A DNA stretch of 64,000 nucleotides from Corythucha ciliata. Its lineage: Eukaryota > Arthropoda > Insecta > Hemiptera > Tingidae. The stretch lies in NCBI GenBank assembly GCA_038030265.1, contig CM075939.1, forward strand, positions 30,609,253-30,673,252, read 5' to 3'. Shown here piece after piece: positions 54,472 to 64,000 of the stretch (positions within the stretch are counted from its first letter, which is position 1; each line of letters begins with the position of its first letter). The translations under genes and the position numbers were made by a program. Below the pieces are notes generated by a model. It was not told where the DNA came from, ran no database searches, and was given only the letters and a program-made list of their open reading frames with translations.

Positions 54472-54544
54472 GCTCCCCGGCGGGATTTGAACCCGCAACC
54501 TCTGGATTACCAGTCCAGCACGCTGCCATTTGCGCCACGGAGAC
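54472..54544 (-). tRNA. tRNA-like gene, anticodon GGT, array unit 2
   Basis: Identical in sequence to unit 1 over the 73 nt, 322 bp further on. Confidence 0.6.
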
Positions 54545-54793
54545 GCCTATGGGAGTCGTACTCCGAGGGATAAGCTAAGCCGAACCCCACCCAGGTCCAT
54601 TGTTTCTCGAAACTCTAGGCGCTTCTCCTGATCGGTAAACCACGCCGAATTTTATCTTATCTAGATGTTGTTAGATGGATATACTGAATAAATCTGTCGC
54701 CGGTATTTTAATTAATAAATTAATTAGACTGATATTATCCGGACGACGATGGAAGGGCATAGCCCAACACGATTCGAGTTTCGAGAAAAAATG

Positions 54794-54866
54794 GCTCCCC
54801 GGCGGGATTTGAACCCGCAACCTCTGGATTACCAGTCCAGCACGCTGCCATTTGTGCCACGGAGAC
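54794..54866 (-). tRNA. tRNA-like gene, anticodon GGT, array unit 3 (one change)
   Basis: Same as units 1 and 2 except that GCGCAAATGG reads GCACAAATGG on the minus strand. This breaks one D-stem pair and suggests that this copy is drifting. Confidence 0.55.
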
Positions 54867-54987
54867 GCCTATGGGAGTCGTACTCCGAGGGATAAGCTAA
54901 GCCGAACCCCACCCAGGTCCATTGTTTCTCGAAACTCTAGGCGCTTCTCCTGATCGGTAAACCACGCCGAATTTTATCTCATCTAGA

Positions 54988-57640
54988 TGTCCGGAGCTAC
55001 ATGCACTAATAGCACTGAAAGTACTAAACTTTCATAATTTTTTCCCTGTTATTCCACATGATAACCCATGAGGTTACAAAATTCTCGAGCTGCTTTGAGT
55101 AGTCCGGGACTGACAAACGAACGAGCTACAGTTCCCCTATTTCTGGAAGGTTCAGAAAAAACACGTTAGTCATGGGGAGAACTTGGAGTTGCAAAGATCG
55201 ATGATATTCTTTCAAGTCCTCAAGAGACAAACCACTGTGAAAAGTTTACTTTAGGGGATCCAAATAAAAAAAGGGAAGGAAAATCTCCAACTGGTTGAAA
55301 GTTTTACTTTTGACCGTGACATCTCTTTCTCCGGGAGATTGTTCAAGTTGATGAGCACGTAGAGTGAAAGAGGTTTTTTTTAGGTATGTATTAGAACCCT
55401 TGGGAAGGGCACAGAGGTGCCTCCTTAACTTCATTCTCATTATAGATCAATGTATTTTATTTCATTTTTTAAAAATGTTTTACATGAAAAAAAAACTGAG
55501 TTTCAAACAAGTGGGAACATTTGAGTATAGGCATATAAATTCTAGCTCTGATAGCAAGAAATCTGAGAGGGGTTCCGAAGTAGCTGTAGAATTAAAGCGC
55601 CGAGCCATAGGTGAAAATGCAACTTGCAGGATAAAAAATGCACTCGGTTAACTCCCCGATAAAAAGAAACAAAAAAAACACCAACAAAAATAACAAAACA
55701 AACTCCCCAATTCAGCCAGAAGTCCATTTTCTCCCATTTCTTCCTGCTTTTGTGAGGTTATTAATAGTCCATTTTCTGTGAGGGCCCAATCTTTTTTGAG
55801 ATGTATGAGGCTACGGCAGAAGATGTAGTTTTCTCCAAATATTTTATAGTTTGTTTATAGAATTTTTATTTGTGTACATATTTAGGGGTTATTAGTTACC
55901 TTTCGTTATTGTGTATGTAACATTGGTCGGAAAAACTTCTCCAATGTGTATCCTTTTTAAAATTACTCATGAACGTTTTTCTAGTTCTTCAGCGATTTTT
56001 CGGCAAAACGGTCATTTCTTAGAAAAAAGAAGGATTTTTCTTCTTAAATTGCTTGTTTTTACCTATTTAATTTGAACGAGCACGTCCTATCTGTGATATT
56101 TACGTTCAGCTGTAGCAATCTTCCGACTTGGCTGGGAACGTGACAAGTACATATTTGTACCGCGGGCCAAGTCACATAGCCTATAAGTCATCCTTCGACT
56201 GTTGCGAGCATATCCCGAGTCCTGCTCCTTAGTTAGTTAGCCCATTTTTTTAGTGTTAGTCTCCACTCCTGTGGACACTAGTTAGGTTTGTCACCCTATT
56301 GTTGTCGTGGCTAAGCGTTAGGTTCAAATTCACAATATCTGAAGGTTCAAGTAATAGGTTTAGTAAGCCCGGTAATGACAGGGCAACAATTTCGCGAACA
56401 CGCTCTCGCACTCGCTTGTGTGCGCCGGTCCTTAGCATTTAAGAATACCCCAATTATTATTACCTCTCCTTGGGGAATACCCCAATTATTATTACCTCTT
56501 GCATGTTGATGCCCTATGTCTGTTCCAAGACCTCGAAAGGAACAAATTGTAAAATTATTATTATTGAAATTCGGAATTCCTCTTGTTTTTTTGTTTTTGT
56601 TTTTTTTAAATAGTTAAATAGCTACCCGCCTCACAGCACACGGAGAACGGAGTTCATTATCTTTCATGCTAAAAAAAACCAAAGTTTTTTCCTAACTGGG
56701 CAGAACGGCTTCATGAGCTACAAAAAACATAGGTTCTTTTTCACTAGCCTCACTCTACTACCTCCCTGCTCACACTGAGCTGGATTAAACGGTACTTTGT
56801 TGTGTTATAAAGGGTGTCTCGACGCTCATTCACTTTCTCTCTAGAATAGATATACGGGAAAATTCCCAAGCGGTACTTTTTTATGAAAGAAGCAATTAAA
56901 AACCTAATCTGACTATACGTGGGGATTGCCAATCTCTGTGCTAACTGCTAAGAAAAGGGTCTCTCAAATTAGGCATCTTCCTCGAATAATTAGTTAGCGC
57001 TGGAAAGGTCATAAATTGCCCCTCACCACATCCTTAAAGGCGAATAACCGGGACTTTCAAAGCGTAATTGCTTTGAATTAAAGGAGCATAAAACGAGACA
57101 AACGAGCGTAAACTGAGAATTTGGTGAAGTATGACCAAAAATGAGCAAGGGAGATTTCTCTTCAATTAAAAGTTTTATCTCATGAAAGAGTTTCACTCAC
57201 ATTTTCGCCCGGGTAATTATTATATTGTGTACTTAAGCAAAAAACTGATTTGTGAAGGGTGGAGGGAGCGAATAATTGGATGGTCTCAGCTGGAATTTTT
57301 TGAGACACCAAAGAAACGACCTAAGATTGGTTCACCTAATACTCTTCCCCCCACCATCCCAAAGAAAAACACATTGAATTCGCTTAAGTTTGATCTTTTT
57401 TTCTAATAGATAGAATCCGTTTAATTCCGATGCAAACAAGGGCAATAAAACCTCAAAGTTCAAAGCGGTCGCCACAAAAATCAATTTCTAGCATGAGAAA
57501 CTGTCAATTTTCACCTCACACTCTGACTAATTTTTGCTGACCTAGGGGGGGGGGGGGCTTTACTATATATAATGATTTTGTTCATGGCAGCTTGGAATCG
57601 GGGCATTAGGCTCATGCCATTTACACTAGTACTTTATGTT
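54988..57640. other. Intergenic sequence, no gene seen
   Basis: No recognisable domain. A 34-bp direct duplication (GGAATACCCCAATTATTATT) lies at 56440-56506. A G12 run is at 57546. Confidence 0.5.
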
Positions 57641-57945
57641 CAATGTTTTCGATCGGGTTAATCACGTGATCCTTGTCAAGAAACTTGAGGTGTATGGGGT
57701 TGCCGATCTACTTCTCTCCCAGATTCGTTCTTTTTTAGTTGGTAGACCGTAAAACGTTCAGGATAGACTATAATCGTTCTCTTTCTGAGTCTCGCATCTT
57801 GGGTCTATACTATTTTTGTTGTTTTATAATGATGAGATGAAAATTTTTTGTTCCTCCTGCTGCTCGTCTTTGGCAGACGTCCTGATGTTGTATTCAGCAG
57901 TTTCCTCTGTGGATTTGCTTCAGCAGGATCTTGATGCTTTCATAT
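57640..57945 (+). pseudogene. Jockey-like LINE reverse transcriptase fragment
   Basis: FDRVNHVILVKKLEVYGVAD is the FD.V.H..L..KL...G motif A region with its Asp, followed by SQIRSFLVGR. After frameshifts come GSILFLLFYNDEM (from LGP.LF..Y.ND) and SLADVLMLYSAVSSVDLLQQ, the eroded FADD region. Short and inactive. Confidence 0.75.
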
Positions 57946-58920
57946 CCTGATGTACGCTGGATACCGTAAATCTACCGAAGTGCCCTCGTGAGTTGTGAGT
58001 TTTTAGATTGTTTCACAGGGCATTAATAAAGGGAATAACCCACAACTATACCCCGGAGAATCTTTATTTTAGACGGTCGACCATGCGCGAGTTGTTGAAC
58101 TTCTTTTCCGGATATTTCAACGTGTGCAAGTAGCTCCAATCCTCTTCCGCGAATCACGACAGAAGCCACCGGGAAATCCGTCACTCATGTTTTTTATGGA
58201 ATACGTCATGTTTCTGAGTTCAAGATAACTTGTTTTTTACTGATGTGTTGTGTATTTTTGGGTATGTTTCTTCAGGGGTCGATCCTCTGATAGCAAAGAG
58301 AAATACAGGGCTAAGAAATCATGAACTTTTATTTCACATGATAATCGCTCGCAAGCAAGAAACAAACTAATTCAGAAACATTATATGTACCAGCACTGCG
58401 AATGAGAAGACCCGTGGTTCGAGCACAGCGAGAACTGCATGAGTGTGGCGACTTTTGTTCAAATCCTTGTTTCGCAGTCCTCAAGAGACGGACCGGCTCT
58501 TTCTGAACTCGTGACTGTCTCGCCCATGTAATATTTTTCCTAGTATGCTGATGGAACGCGATCAGGGCCACTTATTTTCGAAAATAAACACCAAAATACA
58601 CTTGAAAACACGGCTACGTGCCACGATCGATGACATTTACAATGAAATCTTATCAAGTCGTCCACGCTTTGAGAACGAGAGTGTTGACGAGTTTGATTTA
58701 GTTTTTACCGAACAAATTCCCCGAAATACCCCTTGTTCAATCTAACTCGGGCTCTTTTTTTGTAATTTTGCATCAATCTCAGGGGGGAGGTGAGCATTTT
58801 TGTTGATAACCTGACGACGTAGAGGTAAATTCAAGGTTCTGAAGGTGTACTTTAGCGGCCATATTTGTGACAACCCTTCCACCCACCCCCCAGCCATTTC
58901 AGGCTTTCTCCAGTTATTTA
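57946..58920. other. Intergenic sequence, no gene seen
   Basis: Frames at 58329-58571 minus and 58545-58745 plus show no known motif. Confidence 0.45.
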
Positions 58921-58925
58921 CCCAA

Positions 58926-59197
58926 GGTGAATAAATTTTCTATAGGTGCCGCAGATCACTGCCCTTCACCTACGTCACGAGCAGTCCCACCCGCCATTGC
59001 GCTGGACCCAGTACATTATTAATTGTTATTGGGTTGTGATTTTTGAGAATTCATAAACTTCAATTTCAAAATTAACTTGCTCTGCTGCTCTAGGGTGAGC
59101 AATCTGGAGTAAAGGACTGCTGGTGACGTCAGTCTCCACCCCTCCTGTCCGATGGACAGGGGGAAATCTGCGGCACCTATAGTAAAGTTTAATCACC
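58926..59197. mobile_element. 272-bp MITE
   Basis: GGTGAATAAATTTTCTATAG then GTGCCGCAGAT at the left is mirrored as ATCTGCGGCACCTATAG then TAAAGTTTAATCACC at the right, about 31 bp with a few mismatches. The interior is non-coding. The target duplication is uncertain. Confidence 0.75.
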
Positions 59198-60848
59198 TTT
59201 TTATTTACCTCTATGCATAGAGGTAGAATACATGGAGGGAACCTTGATGGTGAAGGGGTGTTGGAGGGGGGGTGCATATGGACCACATAGATGAAGTGCG
59301 GTAGTGCGGGGGTGTCCCTTATTTTTATAACCTGCACAACGTAAACTTCATAAAAAACAAAATTGTAATCTTTTATTTGTAATCATTCCCGTTGGCTTAA
59401 TTAATTCCTTAACATCTGTGATATTCGTGCGCATTCATTTTATTAATTTTTTAAACTTAAAATTTTAAATCCAAACGGTTCGTCCCACCATGCACAATGA
59501 AATGGTTGAGTTCAGTGAATCACTTCGTTTTTCACGCGTCATGAATAATATGAACTTTAGTTGATGAAACGGTTTTTGCCTTTCTCCCGTCTTGCACCTA
59601 TTCGTAAAGTTCCGAGACCCCGATATGAGGTCTAACATCTAGTGTAGATCTATTGTAGCTCTCCATGAACTTATAATGAATATAAAACTACCAAGAACTT
59701 CGCCGGTCGCTTCCCGCCCGTTGGAACGGTACTCGGGCGCATACGTTGACGTCTGAACTGCAACACTGCATACGCTCGTGCTCTGGAGCCGAGTTTCTTC
59801 AGTTCAAAGCTCAGTGGGACGAAAGATGAACGATCAAACACGCCTGCGCCTGCTTCGGCCGAATGAACCGAAAAGATCCATTCTATTCGATCCTGAAAAG
59901 GCTTTACACGGCAAAGGACGCGGTTCCTTTAAATTTCTCAATATGGGATCATTCGTCCCTCTTCTGAACTGTTAGGGCGTGCACGTCCGACCGGAGCGTC
60001 GGCCGAACGAACGCGATTTAGTGGAGCACAGTTGCTAGTATCGCACGAACCACCACCGCCCGGATCAGCCGCTCTTTTCATGAATCGCGGCGTTTACGAG
60101 ATACAAAGAACCGCTACCACACGTTCGTATGGGCTGCGAAGAAGAAAGAACCGTTTGTATTTCCGAAAAGTGAGGAGGTTTTCCGATTACCGCTGAGGGA
60201 GATTGAGGACACGAGACGAGTGACCCACTCTACGGCATAGCCCCTGCCATGTGCCATTCGTTTTTCAAAGTCACTCTTGGGCTGTACACAACACATAATT
60301 GGAAGTGGACTTCGACACCGAGCGTTTTATTACCGAAGAAGATTCCTGAAATTTAGCACACGGGCTCTGAAAGTTACAATATGTCTCGTATTTTCTCTGT
60401 TTCTTGAGTCGTCCAAATACATTTTCAAGAAAACTAAAACGCAAATTTGTATGTAATAATAATCCCCTTGTTTTGTTGAAACAAGGCTAGCTGATATGAA
60501 TCAGGTTTTATCGTTAGATAAACTAAAAAAAAGTTCACTCACTGACCAGAAAGGGAGGTTTTCATTTTTTAATTTATTTATATTAATGGACAGTCATATT
60601 ATAACCTATTCATATGCCGTCATATTGGAGCAAGACTCCCTCCATGTTATATTATCTCTATGACTTTATGCCTTGAAGGGAAAGTTGTGTACTCCCGTTG
60701 TTGCTAAGGACTGTTGTTAGGCAAATCGAAATTGAAATCATTCATTCCGGTTGGGACATATTTCAAACTCACTCGTTTGAAACTTAATTTCCCGGGTAAC
60801 GAACATATGACTTCGCAAGCTAGTCTATAGCCCGTCAAGTTAAACGTG
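59198..60848. other. Intergenic sequence, no gene seen
   Basis: A GC-richer tract at 59700-60120 with frames but no recognised domain. Otherwise unremarkable. Confidence 0.45.
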
Positions 60849-60857
60849 GACCTCGCC

Positions 60858-62086
60858 CAAGGTAAATAGACTTACAGAGGTATGCTCGTAACTAAGGAAA
60901 TTTTTGTCAAAATTGACGTCACGGGAGTAAAAAAAATAATGAGGGACCAAACTTCACATATGAAGCTTCCCCTCCCACGGTTCCTCCCTTCGAATTTCTT
61001 TGTAGATGAAGCAAAAAATAAATGAAAAGCCAAAATAAATGTCTGGATTTTTTTTTAAAAGCGACGTAATTTTGCAGAGTTGTTCCTTAGACCTTGTGCA
61101 CCGTTTTAAGGCCCAGTTAATTGACATGTACCACGTGAAGCCCCGCGTATTCAGTACAGACAGCACTCGGCCGAGTTTATTATGTGAATCAGTGAGAAAC
61201 GCCCAGTAAACTTCATGAGGGAGGAAGGAAGGGTTTTCCTGCTGCACGGGACAATCACGCTCATGAGCATTTCTCAAATAGGTTGGACAATAAAGCTCAA
61301 GTTTAAGTGTTCCCTGTCATGTATAAAAACAGAAGTAATCTAGTATTTTAGTATTAATGGTGTCCTTCGATCAGAATCCCGGCCTCGAACCTAGCCGTAT
61401 TCAATCACTGTCGATATCGAGGAATTTGTTTGCCTCATCTGGGGCCTTAGTACAAACTCGTGCCAAAATGCCGCTAGACGTGATTGCTTTGGCGGGATAA
61501 TGTTATTTCTTATTCGGTGTCCTTGGATCCTGCATGCGGCTTTTTCCCCGATCGTTCATGCTACGGCCCCTGGCCGCATACTCAGGATGGAGTAGGGCGA
61601 TTCACACCCTCACCATACGAGCGTATTGGTCGATGTGCGGTTTGTTGTACAAACACCACCTAGAACCCTTAACACGAAGCCAAGTGTTTCGGGGTGTTTA
61701 TATTATTGTTAATTGGAATCGTGGCTGATGAGTGTCACGAAAACTCATTGTTTTACGAGAAAATTGCTGAACTTAGCTCTATCTTAAAATAATTTCTAAA
61801 ATGTTCACAACTGAGATGATACCCTGCACCTACAGCAGTTTTCTTTGCTCCAACCATTACACTTAGGGGCCCTGCAATCACTTCTTTCACAGGAACATTG
61901 TCCTGCAGGCATTAATGCATAGTTCTCCCGATTTAAAAAGTGGCCCCCGATATGTAGATAATTTTGTTTTATTGGAAAAAGTCCCACCTGTTAATTTTTT
62001 AAAAATTTGTCATCCCATGACGTCATGGCACAAACAATAATAATTGGTTGAAAATTAAGAGCATACCTCTTTAGTCTATTTACCTT
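60858..62086. mobile_element. 1.23-kb non-autonomous element with 9-bp target duplication (Mutator-like by size)
   Basis: The ends CAAGGTAAATAGACT...AGAGGTATGCTC are mirrored over about 29 bp with two differences. GACCTCGCC occurs directly on both sides (60849-60857 and 62087-62095). Mutator-like elements make 8-11-bp duplications, hence the tentative class. The interior holds no transposase and contains a nested MITE at 61438-61573. Confidence 0.82.
61438..61573. mobile_element. 136-bp MITE nested in the 1.23-kb element
   Basis: CTGGGGCCTTAG at the left and CTACGGCCCCTGG at the right are imperfect inverted ends, and AAAATGCCGC/GCGGCTTTTT lie inside them. Its right part (61493-61573) is the reverse complement of 9682-9762, so it is a dispersed family with at least two members here. 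Confidence 0.65.
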
Positions 62087-62223
62087 GGACCTCGCCCTCC
62101 TGTGATCAGTCAATTCAGCTATTTCTCCTTACCCCCTCCAAGAAACTTCGGCTTGATAATAACACTTATCTTTGGTAAACAGTGGGGCAACCAATTCGGT
62201 AACAAAAGTGGAGGGAAGAGAAG

Positions 62224-62652
62224 TTGCATCAAGTGCGTCCACTTTACCTAGAAGTGAAAGTACGAGCAATAGAGGCATGCTATAACTTGAAACCCCACGG
62301 TAAGTGGGTTTCTGCTGAGAGAGAGGTGGGTCATAGGAGGACAGCAGCTGAGCTGAAAAATGACAGGATTGTGAAGCGTCTGGTCACAAGACGCTCGGTT
62401 CAGGTGCAGGTGTGTAGTAGGGAGGGGTTTAGTGTCCAGGAGGATGATCTGAACTGCTACACGGATGGCTCGAAACTGGAAACGGGTGCAACGGGGTGTG
62501 GGGTCTGGATTCCACAGCAGAGAGTAGAGCACTGTCGGCACCCTGGAAACTGGGCAACGATGTTCCAGGCTGTGGTTTCGGAGATTCTGGATTGCCTCTT
62601 GGAGATTGTAAGGAAACATGTGAGGTTTAAAAACGTTAAGGTGTTGTTATGA
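62224..62652 (+). pseudogene. LINE fragment ending inside RNase H
   Basis: A 142-codon frame contains DDLNCYTDGSKLETGATGCG, with the first RNase H Asp in YTDGSK, and ATMFQAVVSEILDCL where the catalytic Glu of FQAE is replaced. It stops just before the second Asp motif. The LINE fragment at 11240 begins at that very motif, but there is no evidence that the two were one copy. Confidence 0.75.
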
Positions 62653-64000
62653 TTATCTACCCTTTTCCCATAAAATTATTATAGTTGTTCCGTATGACAA
62701 TTTAGTTCATTCCAATAAAAGAGTTTAATGTACTTCGTCTAATCGCGGTCTCTCAAGTTATTTCAATGGCGGCGGGCCGACCAGGGTTCCAGGACGCAAA
62801 TATTATTGGCTACCCACCTACGAATCCCCCCCCCATCTTTAGGTTCTATTGGCTTAGCTTTATCCCCTTTACACCAGTTTGTATTTTCGAGGTTTTCACT
62901 CATCAATTTCTTGACTATTCTGTTCTTTTTGTTCTTTATAAGAAATTATCAGCAAAGTTGTGTAGGGAAAACTTGTCCTCGTTATTTTCAGTTTATTTAA
63001 AGAATTATTGTTTGTGGTGTTTTGACAGTTGACAGCCCCCCCCCCTTCAACCCGCTGCGAATGCCCAGACCAGAGGAGCTGGAGCCACTACTGGTATAAT
63101 ACATATTCAAGTTGGAAAAGTCGGGCTATGGGCCTGATAAGCCCGACCTTTGTGTTTGGTGTTGGGCCCGATTTCGTGCCGAGTTTCAAACCAGGCCGCA
63201 CCACTGAGCAAGTCAGCTCTTTATGAAGGGGGAAAATCGGCCCCAAGACCGAGTAGCTCTAGTAGCTGAAGGATAGAGGGTGAAGTAGAAACAGGACCTC
63301 ACCTTCGGTGCAATCTTTCGTAGAAGATAGCTTTTTGACTTTCCTGCAAACGAAAATAAAACAAAAAATGTTCTGGAAAATGTTTCTGTACTTATACTAA
63401 CGGGGTTGCGTTTGGTCTTAAAATGCCAACGTCTATAGAAACCCCGCCCCACCGGTCTATCAAATCATATGTGGCATCCAAGAATCCACCAATCATGTTC
63501 GAGGAAACTTGAATGGAAAACGAAAGATGTCTGTCCCGGATAGAGGAGGTTGACAATTTGAAAATATTTACCTAGTGGCTATCACGTCACTGTATCACTT
63601 CAGTTCTAATAACGCTGTTAGGAGCCGGAGATTATAATTTTTTAAATAAATTGTCAGCCCGGGTCTCACTTCTCAATTACCTACATACAATGAAGTTAGT
63701 AATTTTCAGTTTCTAACTTTAAAAAGAGAAGAGAGTTTTTACAGATGTCACTGCGAATAGATGAGTGAGTTTGCGGAATAAATTTCCGCAAGGAGGAACT
63801 AATGGGCAGTAAAGTAAGTTTACTAAGGGATTTTTTTATAAGTTGGGCGGTTTATGTGGTTTGTTCTGAAGTTAGGTTTCAGCTCTACTCTCCTTCGAAC
63901 CGTATCAACTGTCGGGATGGTTGTTGTCGAAAAGGATGGGAATAACTATAGCTTGACAGTGGTTCTGTATGTTTTCTGGTTTCAAGTTTACCTGCATTTG
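62653..64000. other. Intergenic sequence, no gene seen
   Basis: No recognisable domain. A C9 run is at 63037. Confidence 0.5.

Larger units (their letters stand above)
54063..54987. repeat. 322-bp tandem array, about 2.9 units, each carrying a tRNA-like gene on -
   Basis: TAGACTGATATTATCCGGAC starts at 54081, 54403 and 54725, an exact 322-bp period. Units are almost identical (single changes at about 54111 and 54854). In each, GAGTTTCGAGAAA...AATGG and its mirror CCATTGTTTCTCGAAACTC bracket the tRNA-like sequence. The last unit ends at ATCTAGATG (54988), short of the AT-rich linker. Confidence 0.95.

Noticed and set aside
2360..57560. Recurrent G8-G12 and C9-C12 runs across the window
   Set aside because: Striking in number, but homopolymers of this kind can be ordinary or a sequencing artefact; no consistent context links them.

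Overview
The window looks like a gene-poor, repeat-rich piece of an arthropod (probably insect) nuclear genome. It is AT-rich, its one clear gene is split by GT-AG spliceosomal introns, and the rest is a dense layering of eukaryotic transposable elements: Ty1/copia, Ty3/gypsy, Penelope-like, Jockey/I-like LINEs, and hAT-, Tc1/mariner-, Harbinger- and Mutator-type non-autonomous DNA elements. I do not name a species. No bacterial operons, rRNA genes or CRISPR arrays are visible.

The only convincing host gene is a neprilysin-like M13 zinc metallopeptidase on the + strand (296-17191). I placed twelve exons. Their phases agree at every junction and they give 666 codons plus a stop, with the zinc-binding HEITH, the GENMAD glutamate motif and the C-terminal CSVW. 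The cytoplasmic tail, membrane anchor and first ectodomain residues lie upstream of the window. Intron 3 (about 6 kb) holds a decayed copia element that has itself taken up at least three insertions. Intron 11 (about 7.8 kb) holds LINE remnants and a microsatellite.

Downstream of 17.2 kb there is essentially no host coding sequence. From left to right: a MITE hairpin inside an older repeat (19.7 kb), a foldback-element arm (20.9-21.5 kb), a THAP-like fragment (21.9 kb), a 484-bp near-perfect palindrome (24.2 kb), a minus-strand LINE 3' end with a 942-bp tandem duplication (25.4-28.0 kb), an 856-bp hAT-like element with 8-bp target duplications (29.7-30.6 kb), a minisatellite (35.4 kb), and a gypsy element (36.5-39.7 kb) cut off by a head-to-head pair of Penelope-like element copies (39.7-42.0 kb). 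Then come an inverted gypsy integrase piece (43.1 kb), another Penelope-like insertion with a 9-bp target duplication (45.0-45.5 kb), two adjacent foldback elements (47.1-48.5 and 48.8-50.2 kb), and a 295-bp direct repeat (50.3 kb).

The most unusual part is 53.4-55.0 kb. It contains four tRNA-like cloverleaf units: one single copy on +, and three on - in a 322-bp tandem array. Each sits inside short inverted repeats, and the T-run following the tRNA-like 3' end (a potential Pol III terminator) is part of the inverted repeat. The two versions share flanking sequence but carry different tRNA-like bodies. I regard this as the best candidate for an undescribed mobile-element design in this window. 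The right end (57-64 kb) holds LINE fragments, a small MITE, and a 1.2-kb element with 9-bp target duplications that contains a nested MITE.
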